A stretch of DNA of 26,076 nucleotides from a virus, in IMG/VR virus record IMGVR_UViG_3300035698_003471, positions 1-26,076 of that record. One strand, given 5' to 3'. A model generated the notes under the pieces. The model searched no databases and had not been told where the DNA came from. It was given only the letters and a program-made list of their open reading frames with translations. The translations under genes and the position numbers were made by a program. This document shows, piece after piece, positions 14,516-21,556 of this stretch (position 1 is its first letter; each line of letters starts with the position of its first letter).

Positions 14516-14532
14516 ATATAGTGTTATTACTT

Positions 14533-14540
14533 TATTTATA
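14533..14540 (-). promoter_or_regulatory. T4-type late promoter TATAAATA
   Basis: An exact TATAAATA on the minus strand, the consensus late-promoter element of T4-like phages, 17 bases before the ATG at 14515. It is half of a perfect 18-base palindrome (14533-14550), so the same octamer is also present on the plus strand, although no gene follows there. It lies just after a T-tract terminator candidate, so it probably starts the late transcript that covers the glycan cassette. Confidence 0.6.
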
Positions 14541-14578
14541 TATATAAATATATATAACAACTAGTTTTACCAAGAAAG

Positions 14579-14607
14579 AAAAAAAAACTCTCATGTTATG
14601 TCTGAGT
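14579..14607 (-). terminator. Possible intrinsic terminator at the end of the replication module
   Basis: On the minus strand a short stem (ACTC with GAGT, or alternatively CTCA with TGAG) is followed directly by nine T residues, just after the nuclease stop at 14611. The stem is weak and the loop long, so the T-tract is the main evidence. Its place between the replication genes and a late promoter supports the call. Confidence 0.4.
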
Positions 14608-14610
14608 AGT

Positions 14611-15561
14611 TTATGATGTAAAGAAGTTTTTGGTGCAAATATTCCTATTATAAAACTCACAATAAGTACAATTAAATTTACTAGGGTTAGGCAGAAACTT
14701 ATCAGTCTTATCGACATGGACACTGTCAACGAATTGCATGAAATCATCTATTGCATTATTAACACTTCCCTTACCACTAGGTGGCACAAATCGCTGCAGA
14801 CGTTTTTTCATATTAGCATATTGGGCATCGTTATCTATTTTTCGTTTTAAAATTAAGAACTCAACCGAAATCATATCCTCCGAGACACCTAGTAATTCAC
14901 TAAAAAATCTTTTATATAATAAGTTTTGATTAGTCTTTGTTTTATCATTTTTATGATAACTACTCCACCCTGACTTGGATGTCTTTAAATCTATTATTAC
15001 ATAGCAACCACTTGCGTCCTTGAATACCAAGTCGATATACCCAATGAATTGAATGCCTGGTCGTATTTCTTTTTCTAACTTATATTCAATTGATTCTAGT
15101 TTCATGCCTGTAAGCTTAAACCAGTCACTTCGTTTGTCTTCTATGTACTTCAAGATTTCCAGACCATCCTGATAATGCTCTATTAATTCTTCCTTGGTTA
15201 TCCACGTATCACGGTGTGCTGGGTCTACTTCGGATACTTCGAAGTATAATCTATCCTTGAGTAACTTCTCAGTATCAAGTCGTTGAAATTTAGTACCAAC
15301 ATTTCGCATGTACGGAAATAGGTTGATATCATTTACAATCGTATCTTCGTCGATTGTCTTTTTATTATATATAGTGTATAGGTATGATTGAACCGTGTCG
15401 TGCATGGCCGTACCGAATAATAGTGCTATGCCTGTTTCATTGATAGAAAGTTTATCTATGTATTTGTACTTGTATGCGAGTCCGCATTTTTTATACAGTC
15501 CGTACTGAGAATAACTAACTCTTTTTACTTTTGCTGGTTGAACTGTTGTATCGTTCTCCAT
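14611..15561 (-). CDS. Cas4/RecB-type PD-(D/E)XK nuclease with Fe-S cysteines
   Basis: A 316-residue nuclease related to Cas4 and the AddB/RecB nuclease domain. YSQYGLYKKC at the N-terminus brings Cys26; FGTAMHD gives His54; GYIDLVF gives Asp177; VIIDLKTS gives Asp191 and Lys193 (the D/E-X-K pair); and Cys298, Cys301 and Cys309 near the C-terminus complete a four-Cys iron-sulphur cluster in the usual one-plus-three arrangement. Such enzymes resect DNA ends. In this context, beside gp62- and gp1-like genes, it could act in recombination or host DNA breakdown, perhaps together with the UvsW-like helicase. The start overlaps the gp62-like gene by 47 bases, and no later in-frame ATG would keep the N-terminal cysteine. 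Confidence 0.88.
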   Translation of the reverse strand: MENDTTVQPAKVKRVSYSQYGLYKKCGLAYKYKYIDKLSINETGIALLFGTAMHDTVQSYLYTIYNKKTIDEDTIVNDINLFPYMRNVGTKFQRLDTEKLLKDRLYFEVSEVDPAHRDTWITKEELIEHYQDGLEILKYIEDKRSDWFKLTGMKLESIEYKLEKEIRPGIQFIGYIDLVFKDASGCYVIIDLKTSKSGWSSYHKNDKTKTNQNLLYKRFFSELLGVSEDMISVEFLILKRKIDNDAQYANMKKRLQRFVPPSGKGSVNNAIDDFMQFVDSVHVDKTDKFLPNPSKFNCTYCEFYNRNICTKNFFTS

Positions 15562-15982
15562 ATAAATTCTTTATATTTTCTATTAATAATTGTTGTTCAT
15601 CGGGTGTGAGTAAGTTTAGGTTAAACTTAATATCACGTGTTCCTAACTCATAGTGGTCAGATAAAATATATTCAGACGCAGTGTCGATGGGTGACCCCTT
15701 TAGGTACTTACTCCATACCTTTTTCTTAGGTAGGATATCCATCAATACATCATATACCTGCTTTGGTTGCAGGTTATAAAATTGTAGTTGATTAATTAAA
15801 TCTACATATTCCATATTCATTGATAAAAATCTATAAACCATGTATGGTGAGAACGATTTTCGTTCAGACTCTGACATAGAATTCCAGTAGTTATCTTTCT
15901 TCGCAGATGTAACTTGCGTTATATGATCGAATAATCCTTTGACTTTAATCTTAGAAGATTTTTCTTTTTTAATGCGTGGCAT
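15515..15982 (-). CDS. 62: Clamp-loader small subunit, gp62-like
   Basis: A 155-residue protein with the pattern I associate with divergent marine T4-like gp62: a short basic N-terminus, KDNYWNSMSESERKSFSPYMVYRFLSM (split here: SFSPYMVYRFLSM is the conserved block near 44-56), then LQFYNL and LPKKKVWSKYLKG about 90-103. Gp62 joins four gp44 ATPases to load the gp45 clamp. It is shorter than T4 gp62 (about 187 residues), as is common in marine relatives. The ATG follows the gp1 stop directly (TAAATG). In T4, gene 62 lies right behind 44; here seven or so small genes separate them. The assignment rests on recalled pattern and context. Confidence 0.75.
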   Translation of the reverse strand: MPRIKKEKSSKIKVKGLFDHITQVTSAKKDNYWNSMSESERKSFSPYMVYRFLSMNMEYVDLINQLQFYNLQPKQVYDVLMDILPKKKVWSKYLKGSPIDTASEYILSDHYELGTRDIKFNLNLLTPDEQQLLIENIKNLYGERYNSSTSKSKKS

Positions 15983-16618
15983 TTAAGTGGGTGGGTTCGT
16001 AATTTTATTATATATCATCGTAACTTTGTGTTGCAAGTCGGTGAGTGATCCATTATTGTCAATCACATAATCCCAATCAGTAAATTCATCAAGTGCACAT
16101 TCGGATGAATGATATGAGGTGCATGTGGTTGTCCTGATTATTTTAATCAAAATGCCTCCCATATACCTTATATGCTGAGCTTCGTTCGGAAATCTAACGT
16201 CTGATATAATCCAGTTATCTACTAGTAAATTATAACTACTAAACATAGAATTAACCCATATATCTGGATGAACCATATCACGGCATGCATCCGTGCCAAT
16301 GCGTTGTAATAAGTCACGCACGGTCATTTGATGCGTACTCACATATTCACCTCGTTTAATTGCACATGCAACTTCAGTTGAGTGATATGAGTACTTCACA
16401 TTGTCGGAGAGGGTGCAATAATCCCATACCTTGGATAGTGTAGTATTTTTAAAGTCCTGGCACTCGAGGTCTTTAATACTGCACCCAATTAACTGCGCAC
16501 ATAGTTTTTTTATGGGATGTGCAAACTTCCGTATCTTAAGTTGACTATCCAACTTCACTAGCATGGATGCTAGTGCATCCTTACCGTGACCAATTTTACC
16601 GTTTATACCAATTATCAT
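15983..16618 (-). CDS. 1: Deoxynucleoside monophosphate kinase, gp1-like
   Basis: A 211-residue P-loop kinase that would phosphorylate dNMPs to dNDPs for phage DNA synthesis. GINGKIGHGKDALAS (residues 4-18) is the phosphate-binding loop in the form used by T4 gp1-type kinases. RDLLQRIGTDACRDMVHPDIW (about 100-120) and WIISDVRFPNEAQHI (about 135-150) are the signatures of the family's nucleotide-binding and Walker B-like segments. T4 gp1 is 241 residues. The ATG sits in AAACATTATGATA, similar to three other genes here. The stop is followed at once by the gp62-like start. Confidence 0.85.
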   Translation of the reverse strand: MIIGINGKIGHGKDALASMLVKLDSQLKIRKFAHPIKKLCAQLIGCSIKDLECQDFKNTTLSKVWDYCTLSDNVKYSYHSTEVACAIKRGEYVSTHQMTVRDLLQRIGTDACRDMVHPDIWVNSMFSSYNLLVDNWIISDVRFPNEAQHIRYMGGILIKIIRTTTCTSYHSSECALDEFTDWDYVIDNNGSLTDLQHKVTMIYNKITNPPT

Positions 16619-16709
16619 AATGTTTTTTTGTTAGTGATCCTATGGTTAATGTAGCAATCACCCAAGTGAGTCCAACTGGGTGAATTAAAATTAACATGCA
16701 TGCAAGCAT
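16596..16709 (-). CDS. Possible small single-TM protein (37 aa)
   Basis: A 37-codon frame starting MLACMLILIHPVGLTWVIAT with one hydrophobic helix (about residues 2-26), then a polar tail. It overlaps the start of gp1 by 23 bases. It fills the gap between gp1 and the 46-aa gene, but no Shine-Dalgarno sequence is seen and the length is low, so it may be chance. The tail shares bases with the gp1 start, which limits how freely it can vary. Confidence 0.35.
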   Translation of the reverse strand: MLACMLILIHPVGLTWVIATLTIGSLTKKHYDNWYKR

Positions 16710-16740
16710 TAATATATATGTGATATCAATCTACCAATGT

Positions 16741-16881
16741 TTATGGTTTTTTTTCGTCTGATGGAGTTTTTTCTCCGAATATGCGTATCCAATTTTTTGC
16801 ATATTCTGACTTCGTCACGTTCATTGGTCTTGGGGTAGACCCCTTTCCGTTTTGCCCAGGCTTTCTACTTTGCTCTGCCAC
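16741..16881 (-). CDS. Small basic protein (46 aa), GTG start
   Basis: A 46-residue frame read from a GTG at 16881: VAEQSRKPGQNGKGSTPRP, then TKSEYAKNWIRIFGEK and a Lys-rich end. The form K-G-S-x-P-R-P followed by Y-x-x-x-W-x-x-I-F-G is one I recall from short proteins of marine T4-like phages, which is the main reason to accept it. The GTG lies 17 bases inside the upstream zinc-ribbon gene, fitting the overlapping style of this operon. An ATG at 16824 would give only 27 residues. Function unknown. Confidence 0.6.
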   Translation of the reverse strand: MAEQSRKPGQNGKGSTPRPMNVTKSEYAKNWIRIFGEKTPSDEKKP

Positions 16882-17128
16882 TGACCGACACGTCTTTCGG
16901 CAGCAACTCGTTCAATAGAGTACCGCAATTTGTGCATACATACACTTTAATTGGAACAATTTGATCCTTATCAGTGCCAACTAGTAGTTTACTCACTCTT
17001 TTAAACTTATAAGACTCTAGAAACAAATCTCCGTTACATTTGGTGCATAGGATATCTTTAAAGTCACTTGCATTTAATGCAGGTCGTCGGAGTGGTTGAG
17101 TGGTGCCGATATTATGTATATTTGACAT
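16865..17128 (-). CDS. Zinc-ribbon protein (87 aa)
   Basis: An 87-residue protein with Cys28-x2-Cys31 and Cys65-x2-Cys68, a four-cysteine zinc ribbon. The linker FKRVSKLLVGTDKDQIVPIKVYVC and the end LLNELLPKD (residues 71-79) are typical of a small family frequent in marine T4-like phages whose role I do not know; nucleic-acid or RNA polymerase binding is possible for a ribbon of this kind. The ATG overlaps the stop of the 2H phosphoesterase gene (TAATG). Confidence 0.75.
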   Translation of the reverse strand: MSNIHNIGTTQPLRRPALNASDFKDILCTKCNGDLFLESYKFKRVSKLLVGTDKDQIVPIKVYVCTNCGTLLNELLPKDVSVSGRAK

Positions 17129-17682
17129 TATTTAATTTTTATTTTAATTTTATGCTTTTTACCATCTGCAGTAGAATATACTGCATGAGTTGGTGTTATT
17201 GAAAATTTATTAAGTTTGAGTGTGTTAAGTTCATTGACGTAATAATTGCCACATCCTGGTTTTAAATATGCTATCGTAAAATGTGGATTGTATTTCGGAA
17301 ACGAAGTCGTGTATGGTAGTTTTTTTAATGACTGATTCACTGAGTGTAAGTTATCTCCCATAACTTCGTATTTCAACACATCATAGGTGTCAGTTTTAAA
17401 TAAAGATGGGTTGTGCATTATACAATTAGTAAACTCGTAAGTTTGTATGATGTCTGTAACTGCCTTTAACGTAACCTCTTCATGTAACCCATATAGCAAT
17501 GTAGTATGGTGTTCATCTTCTTTACCATAAGAATTGCCTTTGTCTGAAATATATAAGTCAGATTGACTTATGAGATTATGTATTGGTTTGATTATGGTGG
17601 TTGCATTAAAGAATACCATTGCACATCCATAGTCATATGTCTGCTTACTATTTTCTCCGAGGATATTTTTTAATTTAATCAT
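17128..17682 (-). CDS. 2H phosphoesterase superfamily protein (possible Acb1-like)
   Basis: A 184-residue protein with the two H-x-T motifs of the 2H phosphoesterase (LigT/cyclic phosphodiesterase) fold: EHHTTLLYG (His59-x-Thr61) and NPHFTIAYLKPG (His134-x-Thr136), 75 residues apart. Enzymes of this fold open cyclic phosphodiesters or cleave 2'-5'/3'-5' linkages, and T4 Acb1 (gene 57B) uses it to destroy CBASS cyclic-nucleotide signals; RNA-end processing is the other main option. The N-terminus MIKLKNILGENSK resembles a capsid-targeting leader with LGE as candidate gp21 site, so the protein may be packaged. The ATG overlaps the previous stop by 4 bases. Substrate is not decided by the sequence. 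Confidence 0.8.
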   Translation of the reverse strand: MIKLKNILGENSKQTYDYGCAMVFFNATTIIKPIHNLISQSDLYISDKGNSYGKEDEHHTTLLYGLHEEVTLKAVTDIIQTYEFTNCIMHNPSLFKTDTYDVLKYEVMGDNLHSVNQSLKKLPYTTSFPKYNPHFTIAYLKPGCGNYYVNELNTLKLNKFSITPTHAVYSTADGKKHKIKIKIK

Positions 17683-17972
17683 TTATATTTTTTGTATTTT
17701 GTTAAGAATTCTAATTTTGGCATTGATTCTAAATTTCCATTGGAATGTTTTACGATGTAGTCGTCCGACGTAACTAACAGGGCACCTGACGGATTCATAA
17801 CTACCCAGTCAGTGAAGTCTGGTGTTGGCTTGTAGATGGAATGAATCCCACCCGAAGGCCGGCGACGTGCATCCATTAACCAATCAGGCCACTCGGACTC
17901 GTCGACCATTCTTGCTGCATTCATTTCGAATGCATCCAATATTGGCACCACTTCTACATATTGCGAGGTCAT
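17679..17972 (-). CDS. Small protein of unknown function (97 aa)
   Basis: A 97-residue protein. The N-terminal VEVVPILDAFEMNAARM and W-P-D-W-L (about 28-32) recall a widespread phage hypothetical family with a beta-rich second half (GALLVTSDDYIVKH). No catalytic or metal motif is visible. Both ends overlap neighbours by 3-4 bases, showing tight translational coupling in this operon. Confidence 0.7.
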   Translation of the reverse strand: MTSQYVEVVPILDAFEMNAARMVDESEWPDWLMDARRRPSGGIHSIYKPTPDFTDWVVMNPSGALLVTSDDYIVKHSNGNLESMPKLEFLTKYKKYK

Positions 17973-18106
17973 GATGATTTTTTATCTCGGACAGTCTCTT
18001 TCCAAACTGACTTTGGAATGTATGACCATCCGTCATTTGTCACAAGTTTATCAGCCAAATCGTCGGCCAGTCTCTTTATATTATCGTCTTTTTGAATTGT
18101 TTTCAC
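17969..18106 (-). CDS. Small protein (45 aa), GTG start
   Basis: A 45-residue frame from a GTG at 18106: MKTIQKDDNIKRLADDLADK, then LVTNDGWSYIPKSVWKETVRDKK. An AGG lies 6 bases before the GTG, and the stop overlaps the next ATG as ATGA, the same arrangement as the genes downstream. The KRLADDLADKL and SYIPKSVWK strings look like genuine protein and resemble short marine-phage hypotheticals I recall. An in-frame TAG upstream and no ATG force the GTG. Function unknown. Confidence 0.65.
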   Translation of the reverse strand: MKTIQKDDNIKRLADDLADKLVTNDGWSYIPKSVWKETVRDKKSS

Positions 18107-18185
18107 AGGGTACCTATGTTTGTTATGTGTAAAATTGAATATTAACTATTTAGAGAATCGTTCGGTTAAGTTTACGATATCATGT

Positions 18186-18213
18186 AATAATAGATTGGCA
18201 TTAATCTATTATT
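18186..18213. terminator. Perfect 11-bp hairpin over the gp44 stop codon
   Basis: AATAATAGATT (18186-18196) and AATCTATTATT (18203-18213) are exact inverted repeats with a 6-base loop. The gp44 stop codon (18201-18203) lies at the loop edge. The stem is A/T-rich and not followed by a long T-tract, so it may end or attenuate transcription, or protect the mRNA 3' end, rather than be a strong terminator. Confidence 0.5.
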
Positions 18214-19115
18214 TCTAAGATTTTAATTATTAATGCCATTGCATTTATTTCCTGGTCTACTACGAACGAAGACTTGTATTGTGCGTCGTTTATTTCAATA
18301 ATTAACGGTGCTACGTGTCCTTGTCCATACTCATCAATACGTTTATATAACGTATCAAATAACGAAACATAATCAGACATGCCCTCGTCCATCATCAACT
18401 GCCTAACCGATGCAAATCTATCCTTAATTGATTTCTTAGCAATTAGTATTTCAATGATAGCATCATCAAGTGCGTTTTGATTAAACGACAACCCACTTAT
18501 ATCAATAGCACCACTGTGTATTGATTGTTGCAACATACCCAAGGTCTTTCGTATGTCTGGATATGATTTATCTATAATGACTTTTAAATCACTTGGATTG
18601 AAAGTCAGTCCCTCCGTGTTGCATATCTTCGCAATGTGGATAGCAATCTCTCGCTTCGATGGTGGTTCTATCTTAAAGGACTGGCATCTACTTTGAATTG
18701 GGTCTATGACCTTCTCAACGTAGTTGCATGTTAATATGAATCGAGTCCTATCAGAAAATGTCTCCATTAAGTTTCTTAGCATTGCTTGGGCAAGTGGGTT
18801 CATTGCATCGCACTCATCGAGTACGACAATTTTCCACCTATGAAATCCAAGTGAACTAGCAAACCCCTTCACCTTAGTGCGAATGGTATCAACATTGCGT
18901 TCATCCGATGCATTTATGTAAATATAATCACAATCAATTGCACCCGTTAATATCTTAGAAGCCGAAGTTTTGCCAGTTCCTGGTTTACCGAAAAGGAGCA
19001 GGTGTGGTATTTCATCATTATCGATAAATGATTTTAGTTTATTCTTAACAACTTCGTTACCAATATATGTGTCGAATGTACTTGGTCGATATTTTTCTAC
19101 AAATAAGTTATTCAT
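18201..19115 (-). CDS. 44: Clamp-loader ATPase large subunit, gp44
   Basis: A 304-residue AAA+ clamp-loader ATPase (T4 gp44 has 319). It starts FVEKYRPSTFDTYIGN, the classic clamp-loader N-terminus. GKPGTGKT (43-50) is Walker A, VVLDECDAM gives DECD (100-103) as Walker B, and SRC (142-144) carries the arginine finger used by neighbouring subunits. With a gp62-like subunit it would open the gp45 ring and load it on primed DNA for the split polymerase. The ATG is 8 bases after the methyltransferase stop, without a Shine-Dalgarno sequence. The gene is followed by a perfect hairpin. Confidence 0.96.
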   Translation of the reverse strand: MNNLFVEKYRPSTFDTYIGNEVVKNKLKSFIDNDEIPHLLLFGKPGTGKTSASKILTGAIDCDYIYINASDERNVDTIRTKVKGFASSLGFHRWKIVVLDECDAMNPLAQAMLRNLMETFSDRTRFILTCNYVEKVIDPIQSRCQSFKIEPPSKREIAIHIAKICNTEGLTFNPSDLKVIIDKSYPDIRKTLGMLQQSIHSGAIDISGLSFNQNALDDAIIEILIAKKSIKDRFASVRQLMMDEGMSDYVSLFDTLYKRIDEYGQGHVAPLIIEINDAQYKSSFVVDQEINAMALIIKILEIID

Positions 19116-19123
19116 TAGTTTTT

Positions 19124-20731
19124 TTATTTTTTATGGAAGCAGAATATTGGTTCATACTTATACCATTTAGTATTAAACTTGACTGTGTTTTTTACACTCG
19201 TAGACGAGGCATCTACTCCAATCATATTAGTCATAAGCATTTTATATTTACCTGTGTATACACCACCCAATGATTGAATGATATCAATCGAATCTTGTTC
19301 AAGTGGGTAGTATAAGTCTTTTCCGATTTTTATATCTGCAATATTCCACAGTATATATCTATCGGATGCTAGGTATTCATAAATAGTGGTGAGGGTTGGT
19401 CTTAAGAACTCATCCCGCCATGTGTCATATTGTCTAAAGTTATCCCACGATTGTCCTGTGTCTTTTTCACCATAACGTTCTCTATTAAAGTAGGGTGGTG
19501 AAGTGAATGCTAAATCTAGTTTACCTTTGTATTTTTGGAAAGAACTTTCTTGTGAAATTACTTCAGAACCTAAATTAAATATATCATAGGTGTTGTGACT
19601 CGTATCTTGTTTGAAGAATTTGGATAAGACCTCACCCCCATCAGTCAAACAGTTTTGATTATAGAAGTCTGCAACATATTCATATCGAGATATGCCAAGG
19701 TCGTCAATTAAGTTATCCGAATTTGGGTCGGTGCCTACGTAGTGAATTTTTCTACGTGAACTCATAGCACCTATTATGCGACCACCCCATCCAGCTGATG
19801 AGTCGTATATGGTTGCAACTTCGTCAGATTTAATATGATTGGTATGAGTTTCATACAACCATTTTGCCGTTAGTGCAGGAAAATTAACCGCAGGTTGCCC
19901 GCATGATAATTTAAATACTTGGTGTATCTTTGGAAATAGTGGAGTATCTTTCTCATACCACCTTATTAGATATGAGTAATGATTTACTTTCCCACTTTTT
20001 AAGGTCATTGTTGGTACAATCGAGTCGACATTTGATGTCTGTGAGTGAGTTAACCAACCATTGGAAACGCACGTACGTACTTCATCCGCAGTGAGTCTAA
20101 GACTCGAGGAATCGTCCGTAGACTTCTCCTTATGCTTTGCTATGAATATACCACAGTTAGACCACTCACCGTTGAATATACGACCTTCATGGACATCTTG
20201 GATGAAGTCAACTGGACTCTGTGCATTCCAAAATGGATTTTTATCACGGTCATGTACTAGTGTACGTGACCACGAGTACATAGCATCTCGACGAACGACT
20301 CGTTTCATTAAGTTAATAAATCTACCTTCCATCGCAGGATCGGCAAAGTAGTCGTATATAGAAAGTGCCGTATCGATGCTTTTACCTGTAGCAATTTTTG
20401 TTTTCATCATTGTAGGAAAAAACTGATTGACAGGGGAAGCATCTTTATTAAAGTTTTTCAATATACCAAGACTCGTCTCGTCGTCTGATTTATCTTTGCT
20501 CAAGAAGTCGCAGTTATTGTCTTTTAGTTTCTTAAGTGCTTTAATGATATTGGCCTCATCACGTCCAACCACAGGTGGGTTACCGTTCGTATCCCACTGG
20601 GTGACCATTTCATGTCGCAAATTTTTAACCCACACAACAAACTCAGCATCGGTCATGCTTAGTAACCGATGATATGTTATATTTGACTTAAAGTTGGTAA
20701 AGTTACCACGTTCGTAGAAATATTTTTGCAT
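19124..20731 (-). CDS. TSPPY-type DNA methyltransferase-like protein (535 aa)
   Basis: A 535-residue protein with a C-terminal AdoMet-dependent methyltransferase domain. YDSSAGWGGR (309-318) is motif I, YVGTDPNSDN (331-340) is motif II with its acidic residue, and FTSPPYF (409-415) is the catalytic motif IV of amino (N6-adenine or N4-cytosine) methyltransferases. The final residues EPIFCFHKK match the end of the 408-residue protein encoded at 24287, so the two are paralogues. The first about 290 residues lack a known motif and include a helical segment around SPVNQFFPTMMKT. It sits between clamp and clamp-loader genes. It could methylate phage DNA bases; target recognition is unknown, and a non-DNA substrate is possible. 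Confidence 0.82.
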   Translation of the reverse strand: MQKYFYERGNFTNFKSNITYHRLLSMTDAEFVVWVKNLRHEMVTQWDTNGNPPVVGRDEANIIKALKKLKDNNCDFLSKDKSDDETSLGILKNFNKDASPVNQFFPTMMKTKIATGKSIDTALSIYDYFADPAMEGRFINLMKRVVRRDAMYSWSRTLVHDRDKNPFWNAQSPVDFIQDVHEGRIFNGEWSNCGIFIAKHKEKSTDDSSSLRLTADEVRTCVSNGWLTHSQTSNVDSIVPTMTLKSGKVNHYSYLIRWYEKDTPLFPKIHQVFKLSCGQPAVNFPALTAKWLYETHTNHIKSDEVATIYDSSAGWGGRIIGAMSSRRKIHYVGTDPNSDNLIDDLGISRYEYVADFYNQNCLTDGGEVLSKFFKQDTSHNTYDIFNLGSEVISQESSFQKYKGKLDLAFTSPPYFNRERYGEKDTGQSWDNFRQYDTWRDEFLRPTLTTIYEYLASDRYILWNIADIKIGKDLYYPLEQDSIDIIQSLGGVYTGKYKMLMTNMIGVDASSTSVKNTVKFNTKWYKYEPIFCFHKK

Positions 20732-20736
20732 TGCGA

Positions 20737-21453
20737 CTATGCTACTACAACGACCAGATAATAGTCGGATGTGTATGCACCTGACGTGAATTTGACACTT
20801 GCCAACCCACTTGTCGAAATGGCAAGGTGTGCACTCGTTGCATCTTTATTTGCCACTAAAATTTCTTTTAGGTACACTGCTGAGAATGAAATGGCACTTA
20901 TGTCCGCAGGGCATTCGCAGTCAACGTCAATCGAAATTCTATTGGTGTTCGTCGATGAGTGTCCGATTACAATCTGACCTCTATTTTCGGCAAGTGGTAC
21001 GAATGAAAAGTTTGTTTCTTCTGGTAGTGCATTCTTAGATTTAATAAATCTATTCGTAAATGCATCATCGAGTTTAATGGCAATATTAAACTCAGGTAAC
21101 TTGCGAGTGGTTGGGGCGGTTGGTATGACTCTTGGATCTGCTAGTATGTAGTTAACTGAACTATGTGAGTCCTCAAGTGCAAGTGCAATCACTTGTCCAT
21201 TGCTCTTTTTAACTCCAAACTCAATGTCGGTATTCAACACACTCAACATCTTAACTAACTTGGTTGTATCGTATATACCAAGTTCAATATCATCATGCTC
21301 AAACTCAGACCATGTAATATTACCAATAACTGTTTTGTCATCTGATATAAAGGACGTTGATAATACATCACCCTCTACTTTCCACATCACGGACTCAACT
21401 AGCCCACCTAGTGAATACTTCTGAATGAATGTATTTATACTATTCTTATCCAT
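20737..21453 (-). CDS. 45: DNA polymerase sliding clamp, gp45
   Basis: A 238-residue sliding clamp (T4 gp45 has 228) that would form a trimeric ring and tether the polymerase and, in T4, the late transcription apparatus. Pattern matches to the gp45 family include LGIYDTTKLVKMLSVLN, the short strand-turn VNYILADP, and a C-terminal pair of strands VKFTSGAYTSDYYLVV. No catalytic motif is expected. It lies directly after the polymerase C part and before a methyltransferase, close to the T4 order. AAAGATATGG and CATAAATAAAAG precede the start. Confidence 0.9.
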   Translation of the reverse strand: MDKNSINTFIQKYSLGGLVESVMWKVEGDVLSTSFISDDKTVIGNITWSEFEHDDIELGIYDTTKLVKMLSVLNTDIEFGVKKSNGQVIALALEDSHSSVNYILADPRVIPTAPTTRKLPEFNIAIKLDDAFTNRFIKSKNALPEETNFSFVPLAENRGQIVIGHSSTNTNRISIDVDCECPADISAISFSAVYLKEILVANKDATSAHLAISTSGLASVKFTSGAYTSDYYLVVVVA

Positions 21454-21526
21454 ATCTTTACTTTTATTTATGTTTGTGTTTTAATTCGTCGTTTGTGATA
21501 AAACTCGTTTTGTGTGCGTGCGAGGT

Positions 21527-21554
21527 AATATAGTAATTAAATTAAGCTATTCAA
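21527..21554 (-). promoter_or_regulatory. Sigma70-like promoter candidate upstream of gp45
   Basis: On the minus strand TTGAAT (21549-21554) and TATATT (21527-21532) are separated by 16 bases, between the polymerase stop and the gp45 start. The leader would be about 65 bases. Matches to the consensus are moderate in an A/T-rich region, so this is tentative. Confidence 0.3.
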
Positions 21555-21556
21555 AA

